The translations under genes and the position numbers were made by a program. Source: Ignavibacteria bacterium (GTDB lineage: Bacteria; Bacteroidota; Ignavibacteria; Kapaibacteriales; UBA4661). Taken from it: 64,000 nt of DNA. Below the pieces are notes generated by a model that saw only the letters and a program-made list of their open reading frames with translations, was not told the DNA's origin and ran no database searches. Positions 16,398 to 23,862 of the stretch are shown piece by piece (the first letter of the stretch is position 1; the number at the start of each line of letters is the position of its first letter). The stretch is from NCBI GenBank assembly GCA_014654705.1, contig JACVZY010000106.1, positions 83,506-147,505 on the forward strand, read 5' to 3'.

Positions 16398-16692
16398 TTC
16401 TATGTTGCTTTCTGGAATGATTGAGAAAATTGATTGCTTCTTCAACGTTGTGGAGTATCACCTTTTGACCGCGCCACTGCTCGTGCCACTTTGCTTCAAC
16501 GAGAGTGAGTTTTTGCCCTGACAATGGCTGTTTATCGTCCTTAAGTTCCGCAATGAAGTTGTAGCCCCTGTCACCGATAAGAATATCTGGACAGCCTTTC
16601 CCAACGCCGCTCAAAATCTGCACCGACGCACCGCATTTGCGCAGCGCTGCGACGATGGCGTTTTGATTGCCGTCTATGCGTTTTGCTCCCAT
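16378..16692 (-). CDS. VRR-NUC-type nuclease
   Basis: 104 aa PD-(D/E)xK-fold protein. Active-site pattern: GVGKGCPDILIGDRGYNFIAELKDDKQPLS, with the aspartate of PD, then E and K of ELK, and a downstream QKLTLVEAKWHEQW. Minimal VRR-NUC proteins act as structure-specific nucleases or Holliday-junction resolvases in phage replication. Follows dnaB with a TAATG junction, consistent with a role in DNA processing at replication forks. Confidence 0.8.
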   Translation of the reverse strand: MGAKRIDGNQNAIVAALRKCGASVQILSGVGKGCPDILIGDRGYNFIAELKDDKQPLSGQKLTLVEAKWHEQWRGQKVILHNVEEAINFLNHSRKQHRNGNQNP

Positions 16693-18077
16693 TAGAACGC
16701 CTCTCCGTAATCGCCCTCGTCCACCGTGTAATCTGGGTAACTTGGAAGGTTGTCGTGGAAAAGCGTCAGTTCTTTGCGATAGTTCACAATGACTTCGCCG
16801 ATAGTACCGTTGCGGTGTTTCAGCACACAGAGCTTCGCCTTACCGACTGCCGGAGTGCCATCGCTGAACATAACATCACCATAGCGCTCTGGGCGGTCAA
16901 TGCCTATCATCACATCTGCTTCGGCTTCGATATTACCGCTCTCCATGAAGTCCGACATAAGCGGTTTCTTGTCAGCGCGGCTGTCCACCTCGCGTTTCAG
17001 TTGCGAAAGCGCTATGACGGGAACGTCCAGCATCTTCGCCGTGTTTTTCAGCATTCGTGCTATCTCGGTGATGAAATGCCGCTCTTCAAGCCGGAAATTT
17101 GTCTTTTGGAACTTTTGCAGGTAATCACAGTAAATCGCCTTGCAGCCAAACTCGGACACGTAACGGCGCGCCTTTGCAGCAAATTCCGCAGCGTTCAGAT
17201 TTGGCTTGTCGTCAATGTAGAGCTTCCTGTTTTGCATCTCCTCGACACCCGCAACGATGCGGTCTATTTGGTTTTGGCTTGGGCGAGATTTCAAAAATTC
17301 GTAGGAATCAAGATTCAAGCCTGTAATCATTTTCAGAAACCGAGTTCCAAGCGCTTTAGCGGACATTTCGATAGAGAAAATTCCAACTGGAGCGTCGGAA
17401 AAAACCATGTTGTTTGCCATCGAAAGCATGAGTGCCGATTTACCGACACTCGGTCGTGCGCCGACGATAATAAGGTCGGCAGGTTTGAAGCCGCCGAGCA
17501 TAAAGTCTAGGTCGCTAAGTCCTGTAGGTATTCCCGTGATGTGACTGCCCGCTTCCAACATTGCGTCCACGTGTGCAAAGACCTCTGCGGCAAGCTGGCG
17601 CGGCTTGCGCAGCGTTGGCGTAACCAGTCCCGAACCCAGTTTCAGTGCGTGGTCTTGAAACTCTACCATTGTTTGCAATGGGTCGAGCGTTTCATCTAAT
17701 GCCGCGTCGTAGTAGGTAGAACAAACCTTCGCCAGTTCACGGGCAATGGATTTTTCGAGGACAATCGCAACGTACTGGTCAATGTTGGCAGCGCTCGGCG
17801 TGTGGCTGTACATCGCCACCAAACGCGACGCGCCACCGACCTGTGCGATTTGTCCGTTGTTTTGAAGATTTTGTGTTACCGTGACCATGTCCAGAGGCTG
17901 TCCGGCGCGGTACATCGTGAGCATCGTATCGAAAATGATGCGGTGTGTTTCGTGGTAAAAATGCTCGGTGGTCAGCTTCTCGGAAGCGACCATGAGCGCC
18001 GATTCGGAGAGCATACACGCGCCCAGAACGGCGGTTTCAGCATCTGTCGAAAACGGTAGCGGCTTTGATGCAATCAT
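16692..18077 (-). CDS. dnaB: Replicative DNA helicase, DnaB family
   Basis: 461 aa. The N-terminal DnaB domain (residues 10-110, AETAVLGACMLSESAL) is followed by a RecA-like motor with Walker A GARPSVGKS at 206-214, FSIEMSA at 234-240, Walker B IYCDYLQ at 315-321, and a Gln/Lys region LSQLKREVD. It unwinds DNA at phage replication forks as a hexamer. The last residues include CVLKHRNGTIG, a beta-hairpin typical of the family. ATGA overlap with the DUF4373 gene upstream suggests a joint role with the loader/initiator. Confidence 0.95.
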   Translation of the reverse strand: MIASKPLPFSTDAETAVLGACMLSESALMVASEKLTTEHFYHETHRIIFDTMLTMYRAGQPLDMVTVTQNLQNNGQIAQVGGASRLVAMYSHTPSAANIDQYVAIVLEKSIARELAKVCSTYYDAALDETLDPLQTMVEFQDHALKLGSGLVTPTLRKPRQLAAEVFAHVDAMLEAGSHITGIPTGLSDLDFMLGGFKPADLIIVGARPSVGKSALMLSMANNMVFSDAPVGIFSIEMSAKALGTRFLKMITGLNLDSYEFLKSRPSQNQIDRIVAGVEEMQNRKLYIDDKPNLNAAEFAAKARRYVSEFGCKAIYCDYLQKFQKTNFRLEERHFITEIARMLKNTAKMLDVPVIALSQLKREVDSRADKKPLMSDFMESGNIEAEADVMIGIDRPERYGDVMFSDGTPAVGKAKLCVLKHRNGTIGEVIVNYRKELTLFHDNLPSYPDYTVDEGDYGEAF

Positions 18078-19003
18078 GTTGTTTGAGGAATTGGTTTGGC
18101 AATGACGGGTTTAGGTGTCCAGCCGGCAGGGGCTTGGACAAGGTTTGCGGCTTTCGGCGCTTGCGCAGAAGCGGCTTTCGGATTACTTCGGGTGTAAATT
18201 TGTGAAGATTTCGCCCACTTTTCGACTGCGACGTACACGCTTGTGTAGTTCTCGCAGCCCTTGTAACCGTCGCGTCCTTCGGCAGCCTCCTTCGCGGCTT
18301 GGAGACCGTAGAGCATCACGAGACGCGAGGCTTCATCAACGGTGAGTTGCCGCTTGAGGCTGCTCAGTGTCGGCAGCGCGGCGCAGAACTTTACCAGTGC
18401 GAGGGCTTCTGCTCGGTGTGGGTCGTCGTCGTTGGGTTTTTCTGGCGGCGGCGCAACCGCGCTTTCTTTTTCGGGGAGGGCTTCTGGGAGTGGGGTTTGA
18501 TTCGCAGAATCCGATATAGATATATCTTTACTATACTCTACTATACTATGCGATTTTCCGTGCGGAAAACTATTGTTTGGCGGAGTTTCCTGCGGGTTTT
18601 CCGTGCGGAAAACTCCTTTTCTGGTACGTTCTCCGGCGCGAAACTCAAGTAAATCCCTCAAAAGGTGGTGTAAAAGCGGGGAAAACACGTGCGTAGTTTT
18701 ACCGTTGGAAAACTCTGTTTCCTGTGAGTTTTCCATACGGAAAACTCCGACTTTGCACCCATATTCAACCACTTCTTGGAGCGTTTCGCTGTCCGTTCCA
18801 AAGTCTGCGGAAATGAGTTCCATTTGAATTTCATTCCATTCTATGCGCATATATTCGGCACCCGTCAAAAATTCAAGCAACATCACAGTTATTCCATAGC
18901 CTACAATGCCAAAGCGCTGCCGGAGCGCCTTCACAGCGAGTTCATTGCGAAAGTCGCGTGTGTGCTTGAAATGCTCGGCGTTAGTTTTGAGTGGTCGTGC
19001 CAT
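18074..19003 (-). CDS. DUF4373 (Lin1244/Lin1753-type) replication protein
   Basis: 309 aa from the ATG at 19003 (MARPLKTNAEHFKHTRDFRNE), which begins exactly at the conserved DUF4373 start; the longer frame upstream is spurious. Residues 1-85 form the winged-helix DUF4373 domain (FGIVGYGITVMLLEFLTGAEY). The middle is variable, and the C-terminus has a helical module (EASRLVMLYGLQAAKEAA, YTSVYVAVEKWAK) like the helicase-loader half of phage replication proteins. Located directly before dnaB, it probably recruits helicase to the origin. Confidence 0.75.
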   Translation of the reverse strand: MARPLKTNAEHFKHTRDFRNELAVKALRQRFGIVGYGITVMLLEFLTGAEYMRIEWNEIQMELISADFGTDSETLQEVVEYGCKVGVFRMENSQETEFSNGKTTHVFSPLLHHLLRDLLEFRAGERTRKGVFRTENPQETPPNNSFPHGKSHSIVEYSKDISISDSANQTPLPEALPEKESAVAPPPEKPNDDDPHRAEALALVKFCAALPTLSSLKRQLTVDEASRLVMLYGLQAAKEAAEGRDGYKGCENYTSVYVAVEKWAKSSQIYTRSNPKAASAQAPKAANLVQAPAGWTPKPVIAKPIPQTT

Positions 19004-19517
19004 GCTGATAGCAGTAATTATGCGACCACAAGACGGCATGATTGCTGAAACGTGCTGTCTCCTGCAATAAGCCGTCGTAGTGGGCGCGGTTGATAAGATT
19101 GTGCGCAAGAGTGTCTTGCGTTGCGTCGTTGAGGTACTGCGGGAGCGGCTTCTTAATGATTCCGAATATCTCGCCACAATACCGTGTGCGTCGTGTCAGT
19201 TCTGAGATATGCAGCACCTCGTCCACACCAAACACACACGCCCAGAATACCTCTTCCGAAATGCGCTCCGAAGGTACTTCCATCTCAGGCTGCGAACATT
19301 GTTTCGCAGCCTGCACAGGCTCTTCCACGAGCGTTTCCGGCTCTTTTGTGAGCGTTTCTGGAATAGGTGATACCGAAGGCAGTGGAGTTTCAATCTCGAT
19401 GGTTGCATTTGGCTGCTGTTTTTGAGGAGCGTACTTTGTACGGAAGCCATGCAAGCGTTCATCCAAGCGGTTTTTCGCTTGTTCTTCAATGTTGAATAGT
19501 GCAAGAGTGGCTCCCAT
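18981..19517 (-). CDS. Phage protein of unknown function between ssb-like and DUF4373 genes
   Basis: 178 aa from the ATG at 19517 (MGATLALFNIEEQAKNRLDERL), 28 bases after the SSB-like stop; a 224 aa version would overlap that gene by 110 bases. Middle region rich in P/E/T, C-terminal half FWACVFGVDEVLHISELTRRTRYCGEIFGIIKKPL, possibly a winged-helix. Overlaps the DUF4373 gene by 23 bases. Not recognised. Confidence 0.55.
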   Translation of the reverse strand: MGATLALFNIEEQAKNRLDERLHGFRTKYAPQKQQPNATIEIETPLPSVSPIPETLTKEPETLVEEPVQAAKQCSQPEMEVPSERISEEVFWACVFGVDEVLHISELTRRTRYCGEIFGIIKKPLPQYLNDATQDTLAHNLINRAHYDGLLQETARFSNHAVLWSHNYCYQHGTTTQN

Positions 19518-19545
19518 TGATAGTTCTTCGATTGGTGTTACCGGG

Positions 19546-20301
19546 TTAAAACGGAATGTCTTCGTCTGTTGGTGGAGGGACGGCTTCTGCTTCACTAATT
19601 CGTGAAGTGCCTCGCGGGACGTTGACATTGCCCGTTGCGGTCGGAAACGGGACATAATCAGCCGCCGCGCTCCTTTCAGGCAACGCTGCTACGGGTTTTC
19701 TGCCCCATTCAATGTCTTCTTCTTTGGGCAGAGGTGGCGCAATCATACGTTGCTTGTCCATTGTACTTTCTACGAGTTCTTTGCGGTCGTAGCGTGAGGG
19801 CAGCTTTGCTTGCACCTCCGCCAAGACCGTTTCGCGGAACCAGTTTGTGCGCTCGGTGTAGTCAACGACCACATCGCCGGACTTGAGCTTGTACTCCTCC
19901 GGCTTCGGCATCTGCTCTGGCTTATACTTCCACTGGAGGTACATTTCATTGTGATAAACTTGCATCTTTGCTTTGTCGCCTTTCTCCACCATCTTCAAAC
20001 CGACCACGCCAAACTGAGCGTGTTCTACACCCGCAAGGCAATTCAAAATCGTCTGCGCATACCCACCTGTAAAAGAGGTCTGAAAAATGAAATCTTCGTT
20101 GCTCGTGTGGTCAATAAACTTTAACGAGAGCTTCGGTGCGGGCTTGTTGTTGTAGGTGGCGTTGATGTAGTCAATGCCTACCAAAAAGCCGCTTATGCTC
20201 TGCGCTGCGAACGCTTCTTGTTCTTGGCGTTTCACGTTAAAATGCGCAGTGTCCTTTTCAACGGAGACATACGTCGGGGTTTTAACATCATTGAATCCCA
20301 T
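19546..20301 (-). CDS. SSB-like protein with canonical acidic C-terminal tip
   Basis: 251 aa. The N-terminal 170 residues form a beta-rich domain (SGFLVGIDYINATYNNKPAPKLSLKFIDHTSNEDFIFQTSF) not clearly a standard OB-fold SSB. The last residues, PPPTDEDIPF, match the acidic tip of bacterial SSB (DDDIPF) that docks replication and repair partners, preceded by a proline-rich disordered linker. A phage single-stranded-DNA-binding protein is the best call. It heads the replication block. Confidence 0.65.
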   Translation of the reverse strand: MGFNDVKTPTYVSVEKDTAHFNVKRQEQEAFAAQSISGFLVGIDYINATYNNKPAPKLSLKFIDHTSNEDFIFQTSFTGGYAQTILNCLAGVEHAQFGVVGLKMVEKGDKAKMQVYHNEMYLQWKYKPEQMPKPEEYKLKSGDVVVDYTERTNWFRETVLAEVQAKLPSRYDRKELVESTMDKQRMIAPPLPKEEDIEWGRKPVAALPERSAAADYVPFPTATGNVNVPRGTSRISEAEAVPPPTDEDIPF

Positions 20302-20371
20302 GGTTTACCTCAAAAAAATTAAGTGTACAAAAAGTTGTTAGTAGTGTACTAATGGTGCGGCTTTGCGCCGC

Positions 20372-20779
20372 CTATTCAACAAATAATGGTTCTGTATCGG
20401 CATCAATAACACATTCTGGTATCGTTGAAAAGATGATACCGCTCGTAGATTCCAAAAAGCGTTTCAAGAAGTCGTCAAGTTCTTCTTTCGTCTTTTCAAC
20501 AGCTTTCACCATCTCAAATTCCGTCGCAAGATGACCACGCTGCTGGAGGCTATACACCAGCGCTACCTCACCCAGACCACGCACACAGTCGTTCAGTTCA
20601 TCGGAAAGGTGCGTATGACTTTCGATTTCTATTGAATCTTTCACCAAATCGTAGTATTTTCGTTGTGCCTTCTCAAGGTTCAGTTTTACTTGTTCCGGCG
20701 AGAATCGCACCAACCGAAGTTTCGACCGTGACTGCTTGATATAGTTTTGCGCAGTCATTTTTCTTACAACAGTGGACAT
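20372..20779 (-). CDS. Phage protein of unknown function, helical
   Basis: 135 aa, mostly helical and charged (LNLEKAQRKYYDLVKDSIEIE, EMVKAVEKTKEELDDFLKRFLE). Not recognised. Its leader carries a strong hairpin followed by AATTCCAAACCT, an arrangement also found before the 31755-31988 gene. Confidence 0.6.
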   Translation of the reverse strand: MSTVVRKMTAQNYIKQSRSKLRLVRFSPEQVKLNLEKAQRKYYDLVKDSIEIESHTHLSDELNDCVRGLGEVALVYSLQQRGHLATEFEMVKAVEKTKEELDDFLKRFLESTSGIIFSTIPECVIDADTEPLFVE

Positions 20780-20797
20780 AGAATACCTTTCAGCTAA

Positions 20798-20840
20798 AGG
20801 TTTGGAATTGCCGCCTGACTATTACCAGTAGTCAGGCGGC
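20798..20840 (-). promoter_or_regulatory. 5' leader hairpin plus AATTCCAAACCT box (copy A)
   Basis: On the minus strand a 12-bp perfect hairpin (GCCGCCTGACTA with TAGTCAGGCGGC, 7-base loop) is followed by AATTCCAAACCT and, about 20 bases later, the ATG of the 20372-20779 gene. On the plus strand the same hairpin ends in TTTTGTTTG and could act as a terminator for antisense transcription. Confidence 0.5.
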
Positions 20841-20849
20841 TTTTGTTTG

Positions 20850-20922
20850 CAGCGACAGAGAGACTCGAACTCTCATTCCTCAGCCGTAAATGGGGAGGTT
20901 CTACCGATTGAACTATATCGCT
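20850..20922 (-). tRNA. tRNA-like gene with apparent UUA anticodon and weak anticodon stem
   Basis: 73 bases with standard spacing. Acceptor AGCGATA/TGTCGCT pairs fully (one G-T); D-stem GTTC/GAAC is perfect; T-arm is GAGAG-TTCGAGT-CTCTC. In the anticodon arm only three of five positions pair (TCCCC against GCTGA), and the loop ATTTACG puts UUA at 34-36, which would read UAA stop. Either a degenerate tRNA, an unusual ochre-suppressor type, or an unrecognised fold. Neighbouring genes use TAA stops normally. No CCA is encoded. Confidence 0.6.
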
Positions 20923-20989
20923 GACCTGCGGTTTCGCACATACTTTCGACGGACGCAGCCCCGCCGCTTAACACCCTGTGCTGGTGTTG

Positions 20990-21107
20990 TTCCAGAGGCA
21001 GGAATCGAACCTGCATGAGGAGCTTTATCCATTGAACGTTACTCTGGCTTTTGCTTTATCCAACCCGGGGCTTTCCCGGACGCGGTAACCAGTTCCGCCA
21101 CTCTGGA
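20990..21107 (-). tRNA. Long tRNA-like gene (118 bases) with an internal near-duplication
   Basis: Acceptor TCCAGAG/CTCTGGA (7 bp) and T-arm GCAGG-TTCGATT-CCTGC are perfect, and the D-arm GCGG-AACTGGTTA-CCGC resembles Leu/Ser-type tRNAs. A GC-rich stem TCCGG/CCGGG sits where the anticodon arm should be, but position 33 is not U. The variable region is far too long and contains two copies of TGGATAAAGC 31 bases apart; removing one gives 87 bases, normal for a type II tRNA. Probably a tRNA altered by tandem duplication. Confidence 0.5.
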
Positions 21108-21295
21108 AGTCAAATAAACGCCCGTCTTTCCGGGCTGTCAGGCTTTGTACATAGCCAGTTGTTTGTAGTGGTAGAGCTATTCTCGCGGACGCACATTTGG
21201 GCTTCAAAGAGAGGTGTACATAGCTCTCAGTTTGATAGATTCTTGCGTCTAAACCTATCTCCATACCCACGCTCCAACGAATGCCCTTCGGGATG

Positions 21296-21368
21296 TAGCG
21301 GGTGGAGGAGTTGAACCTCCTATCTTCGGCTTATGAGACCGACGAGATGACCGTTTCTCTAACCCGCT
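21296..21368 (-). tRNA. tRNA-Met (CAT anticodon)
   Basis: Complete cloverleaf: acceptor AGCGGGT/ACCCGCT, D-arm closed by GAG/CTC, anticodon arm TCGGT-CTCATAA-GCCGA with CAT, T-arm GGAGG-TTCAACT-CCTCC and discriminator A. Elongator Met is most likely; an Ile tRNA read after lysidine modification of the CAT anticodon cannot be excluded. It is the only fully regular tRNA of the phage cluster and leads the cluster in the direction of transcription. Confidence 0.88.
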
Positions 21369-21432
21369 AAAAAACTCCCCTACAAGTTGTGTCTGTGTGT
21401 TCAGGAAGGTATTTATGCTGCATACCTTGATG

Positions 21433-21774
21433 TTACCCCCATGCGCCTTCTGTCAACGTCTCTTCTTTCATTCTTTCGACCACTCCGCGTAAGTAATTAA
21501 GCCGCTTCTGGCGCTGATTGATGCGGTCTTGGTGATAGAGCCATTCTCTGCTACCAAACTTGTAGGTATCTCGTAGCCTGTATATCTCTTGAATATCTAT
21601 CTCAGCTTCCGAAATACGCTTCAGAAAGGTGTTGATAATCCCGGGGCAAATCATAGTCTGTGAGGAAAAGGTTGTGAGAAAAAGGCGCGGCTTGTAGGTA
21701 TGCCCAAACAAAGATTTATGTGGTACAGCATAGATTTCACGCACACAAACCCCATCGCCGCGCTTGTTGTTCAT
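21433..21774 (-). CDS. Phage protein of unknown function, coiled-coil C-terminus
   Basis: 113 aa from the ATG at 21774 (MNNKRGDGVCVREIYAVP), just after the preceding small gene ends at 21789; an internal start at 21654 is the alternative. The C-terminal part is helical and charged (FLKRISEAEIDIQEIYRLRDTYKFGSREW, QRQKRLNYLRGVVERMKEE). Not recognised. Confidence 0.5.
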   Translation of the reverse strand: MNNKRGDGVCVREIYAVPHKSLFGHTYKPRLFLTTFSSQTMICPGIINTFLKRISEAEIDIQEIYRLRDTYKFGSREWLYHQDRINQRQKRLNYLRGVVERMKEETLTEGAWG

Positions 21775-21788
21775 ATCGCCAAAGGTGG

Positions 21789-21935
21789 CTAATCGTAGTG
21801 GTCGATAATGCGCCGGATTGCCCGCTCGTTCAGCTTTTGCTGCACAAAATCTACCAGCCTCCAGAATAGTTTGTTGAGCAGCAGCGCTGCTGCAATGGCA
21901 ACGAGGCAAAGCGTCAAGATTTGAAGCGGTTTCAT
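21789..21935 (-). CDS. Small single-pass membrane protein, 48 aa
   Basis: Starts with an ATGA overlap with the HTH gene, the same coupling used throughout the operon. Sequence MKPLQILTLCLVAIAAALLL continuing NKLFWRLVDFVQQKLNE and ending in a charged IRRIIDHYD. One N-terminal transmembrane helix with a cytoplasmic helix. Function unknown. Confidence 0.6.
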   Translation of the reverse strand: MKPLQILTLCLVAIAAALLLNKLFWRLVDFVQQKLNERAIRRIIDHYD

Positions 21936-22264
21936 GCGCGTTTCCTTTTCATGGCGTAGTTGGCGGCTTGCATTTCGATTTCTCTGCCGGCAGCGCGGCG
22001 ATTATTGAAAAGCCAAGCGTCAAGGTCGGACTTGCGGAATTTTAAGCCACCACACTTAAAGGAGGCAATTTCACCATAGCAGCTTTTCGTGTAGAGCGTC
22101 TGCTTTGCGATGTTCAGGTATTTTGCGGCTTCGTCAACACCAAAAACCATATCTTGCTCTATTTGTTCGGCGGCGCGTTCCCGTACCAGTTTGCGTACTT
22201 CATCTTCGATGAGCGACTGCAAGAGCGCTTCAGGAATGGAGATTTGGAGAGTAACGTTTTGCAT
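21932..22264 (-). CDS. Helix-turn-helix (excisionase/AlpA-like) DNA-binding protein
   Basis: 110 aa. FGVDEAAKYLNIAKQTLYTKSCYGEIASFKCGGLKFRKSDLDAWL is an HTH_17/excisionase-type winged helix. An N-terminal helical segment (IPEALLQSLIEDEVRKLVRER) may dimerise. Near the switch in the early operon, it is a candidate directionality factor for the integrase at the far end, or a transcription factor; both are inference. Confidence 0.75.
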   Translation of the reverse strand: MQNVTLQISIPEALLQSLIEDEVRKLVRERAAEQIEQDMVFGVDEAAKYLNIAKQTLYTKSCYGEIASFKCGGLKFRKSDLDAWLFNNRRAAGREIEMQAANYAMKRKRA

Positions 22265-22267
22265 GGT

Positions 22268-22456
22268 TTATAGCTCCAAGACTGTTTCGCGTTTGGAAAC
22301 CTTGATTTTCAGTCGTTGCAACCCACATTCTTCATCGTACTGGGGGAATGTCAGATTTGCCGTCATGCCCAGCGCCCGCACGTCTATCAGCGCTTTGTTG
22401 AGTTTGGTGATAGCCTCTTTGAGGTTATCAAGAACTTCTGCTTGTGTGGGTTTCAT
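22268..22456 (-). CDS. Small phage protein of unknown function
   Basis: 62 aa: N-terminal helix (AEVLDNLKEAITKLNKALIDVRALG) and a strand region ending VSKRETVLEL. ATGA overlap with the ribbon-helix-helix gene. Not recognised. Confidence 0.55.
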   Translation of the reverse strand: MKPTQAEVLDNLKEAITKLNKALIDVRALGMTANLTFPQYDEECGLQRLKIKVSKRETVLEL

Positions 22457-22698
22457 GGCACTATCACTCCCGTTTGGTACGCTTCTTGTTGGGACACTAC
22501 GGAAGATTCGAGGTCATTTTCATTCGAGAGGCGTTCAAAAAAGTCTATGAGCGCTACTTCGATAAATTCTGACTGGCTGAGATTGTACTTTGCTGCCGTC
22601 TGCTTGACTTTTTCTGTCAGTCGGATTGGCAAATAAAAAGACGTGGAATCTTTGCGTTCCGCCTCTTTTTTCTCTTTGAGAAGTTTTAACTTTTCCAT
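22453..22698 (-). CDS. Ribbon-helix-helix type regulator, first gene of the early operon
   Basis: 81 aa. A lysine/glutamate-rich N-terminus precedes STSFYLPIRLTEKVKQTAAKYNLSQSEFIEVALIDFFERL, the strand-helix-helix pattern of Arc/MetJ/CopG-type proteins that bind DNA as dimers. It is the first gene downstream of the operator-covered early promoter, the position of a Cro-like or early control protein. Confidence 0.65.
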   Translation of the reverse strand: MEKLKLLKEKKEAERKDSTSFYLPIRLTEKVKQTAAKYNLSQSEFIEVALIDFFERLSNENDLESSVVSQQEAYQTGVIVP

Positions 22699-22736
22699 AG
22701 TTTTTTTAGTATGATTTCTGTTAGACTATCTGGGTA

Positions 22737-22767
22737 CAAATATAAGTAGAATTATTCTTCATGTCAA
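22737..22767 (-). promoter_or_regulatory. Bacteroidota-type early lytic promoter (minus strand)
   Basis: On the minus strand TTG (22767-22765) is followed after 20 bases by TATATTTG (22744-22737), matching the TTG-N19-21-TAnnTTTG form of the Bacteroidota housekeeping sigma factor. Operators O1 and O2 lie within or upstream of it, so repressor would block it. Confidence 0.7.
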
Positions 22768-22800
22768 GAATAATTCTACAATATTGAAGAATTATTCTAC
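22747..22800. promoter_or_regulatory. Three phage repressor operators (O1-O3)
   Basis: Three 11-base near-palindromes, AGAATTATTCT (22748-22758), AGAATAATTCT (22767-22777) and AGAATTATTCT (22788-22798), have centres 19 and 21 bases apart, two helical turns each. O3 ends four bases before the repressor ATG, so it could also limit repressor synthesis. The layout matches a lambda-like cooperative operator set. Confidence 0.82.
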
Positions 22801-22801
22801 A

Positions 22802-23227
22802 ATGGCTAAAAAAATAATTAATCTTGAAATCGGAGCAAGACTTCGAGAAGCTAGAGAGAAACTAGGCTTTCAGCAATCTCAAATTGCTGAGAAGGCTGGT
22901 GTGAAAAGTTATGTCATTCGAGATTATGAACTAGGTGCGTCAGGGATTTCATCAGAGGTCTTGCAGGTGTTACTCAATGAGTTTGGCATTAATTTGAATT
23001 GGCTTCTTTCGGGTGAAGGTGAGATGTATGCGAAGAATGAGACAGGAACGAAGCTCAAAAAGGCACGTCAGGGTATAGGAAAAGAACATGAACCAGAGTT
23101 AGTGGGTAATCTCTCGGATATGCCGGAGTTTAATCAACGAGTTATTGATGTAGCAGATTTGGAAACACTTGAGTCTCTTATCACAAAAATCAAAGGACAA
23201 ACCAATGCAAACCCAAAAGGAACGTAG
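22802..23227 (+). CDS. HTH (XRE-type) phage repressor, DNA-binding component
   Basis: 141 aa from the ATG at 22802; an in-frame start at 22784 lies inside the operators and is rejected. An XRE HTH spans residues 8-68 (LREAREKLGFQQSQIAEKAGV, YVIRDYELGASGISSEVLQVLLNEF), followed by LNWLLSGEGEMY, a signature of CI-type repressors. It lacks the S24 domain normally fused behind; that domain is the next, overlapping ORF in another frame. It faces the early operon across three operators. Confidence 0.85.
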   Translation: MAKKIINLEIGARLREAREKLGFQQSQIAEKAGVKSYVIRDYELGASGISSEVLQVLLNEFGINLNWLLSGEGEMYAKNETGTKLKKARQGIGKEHEPELVGNLSDMPEFNQRVIDVADLETLESLITKIKGQTNANPKGT

Positions 23228-23675
23228 AGCAATAGGCAATGCAGAAATACTAGATTTTGATATTGCCTCCATGCCGATTATATGCAGTGTCCCATGCGGA
23301 ACGCCCGAAGAATCGTTTAACGATATTCCCCCGGAAGAGCGTGAAACCGTTGGAGACTATATTTCGCAGCACCCGAAAATGACCTACGTTTTTCGTGTGA
23401 AGGGTGATTCGATGATAGGCGCTGGGCTAGAAAACGGCGACTTGGTCTTTGTTGATTCCCAGCTTGATGCGCAGGACGGCGATATTGTCCTTGCGGATAT
23501 TGACGGCGAAATGACCGTGAAGACCTACCGACTGAAAGTAAAGTTATGGTCCCAAGAACCGATTCTCGTGCCGGAAAACCCTCGTTACGAACCCATTCGA
23601 TTTGCCGACTACGCCACAGTAGAAATCAAAGGGGTGGTGATTGGTCGTTATCACGGCATCACGAGGCGTAAATAG
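23205..23675 (+). CDS. UmuD-like S24 self-cleaving peptidase, repressor partner
   Basis: 156 aa from the ATG at 23205, overlapping the HTH gene by 23 bases in another frame. It resembles UmuD/LexA peptidases along its length: a Cys31-Gly32 cleavage site (ICSVPCGTP), GDYISQHPKMTYVFRVKGDSM with catalytic S69, GDLVFVD, DGDIVLADIDGEMTVK with K106, and a GVVIGRYHG end. In lambda-type repressors RecA filament-triggered cleavage inactivates the repressor. Here cleavage may modify a two-protein complex or a mutagenesis factor; which is open. No umuC is present. Confidence 0.85.
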   Translation: MQTQKERRAIGNAEILDFDIASMPIICSVPCGTPEESFNDIPPEERETVGDYISQHPKMTYVFRVKGDSMIGAGLENGDLVFVDSQLDAQDGDIVLADIDGEMTVKTYRLKVKLWSQEPILVPENPRYEPIRFADYATVEIKGVVIGRYHGITRRK

Positions 23676-23735
23676 AAAATCCACCACCTTTTGAGGCAAA
23701 AAACGAAAAAAAGTGAAAAAAAGTGAAAAAAGTTT

Positions 23736-23770
23736 GCCCTTGCGTTGAATGACGCAAGGGCTTATTTTTT
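23736..23770 (+). terminator. Rho-independent terminator after the repressor operon
   Basis: GCCCTTGCGT pairs perfectly with ACGCAAGGGC around TGAATG and is followed by TTATTTTTTC. It follows the S24 gene by 60 bases. Confidence 0.9.
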
Positions 23771-23862
23771 CACAACTTATCGTAAAAAATTCGGCAAAAT
23801 TCAATGTTGCAACAACGATTGTAACGGGTTTTTCGTTACATCCGACACTAGCGCTCGCTTTC

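Noticed and set aside
19004..19177. N-terminal extension of the DUF4373 protein
   Set aside because: The conserved domain starts at the ATG at 19003; the extension is low-complexity and within the neighbour gene.
19518..19655. N-terminal extension of the 18981 gene
   Set aside because: It would lie inside the SSB-like gene by 110 bases, while an ATG at 19517 follows directly after that gene's stop.
20810..20840. Simple terminator on the plus strand
   Set aside because: Structurally possible (T-run on plus), but no plus-strand gene precedes it; the leader role in the minus-strand gene fits better. Left as an open alternative.
21025..21270. Minus-strand open frame of 81 aa
   Set aside because: It overlaps the 118-base tRNA-like gene for most of its 3' half and has no clear pattern; a repeat of GCTATGTACA inside looks accidental.
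22784..22801. Upstream start of the HTH repressor
   Set aside because: This start codon lies inside operator O3 region and would add six residues with no match to the family; the ATG at 22802 starts at the conserved segment.
23169..23204. Longer start for the UmuD-like peptidase
   Set aside because: The 12 extra residues lie fully inside the HTH gene and match no conserved part; the ATG at 23205 is closer to the family start. A frameshift fusion is possible but not shown.
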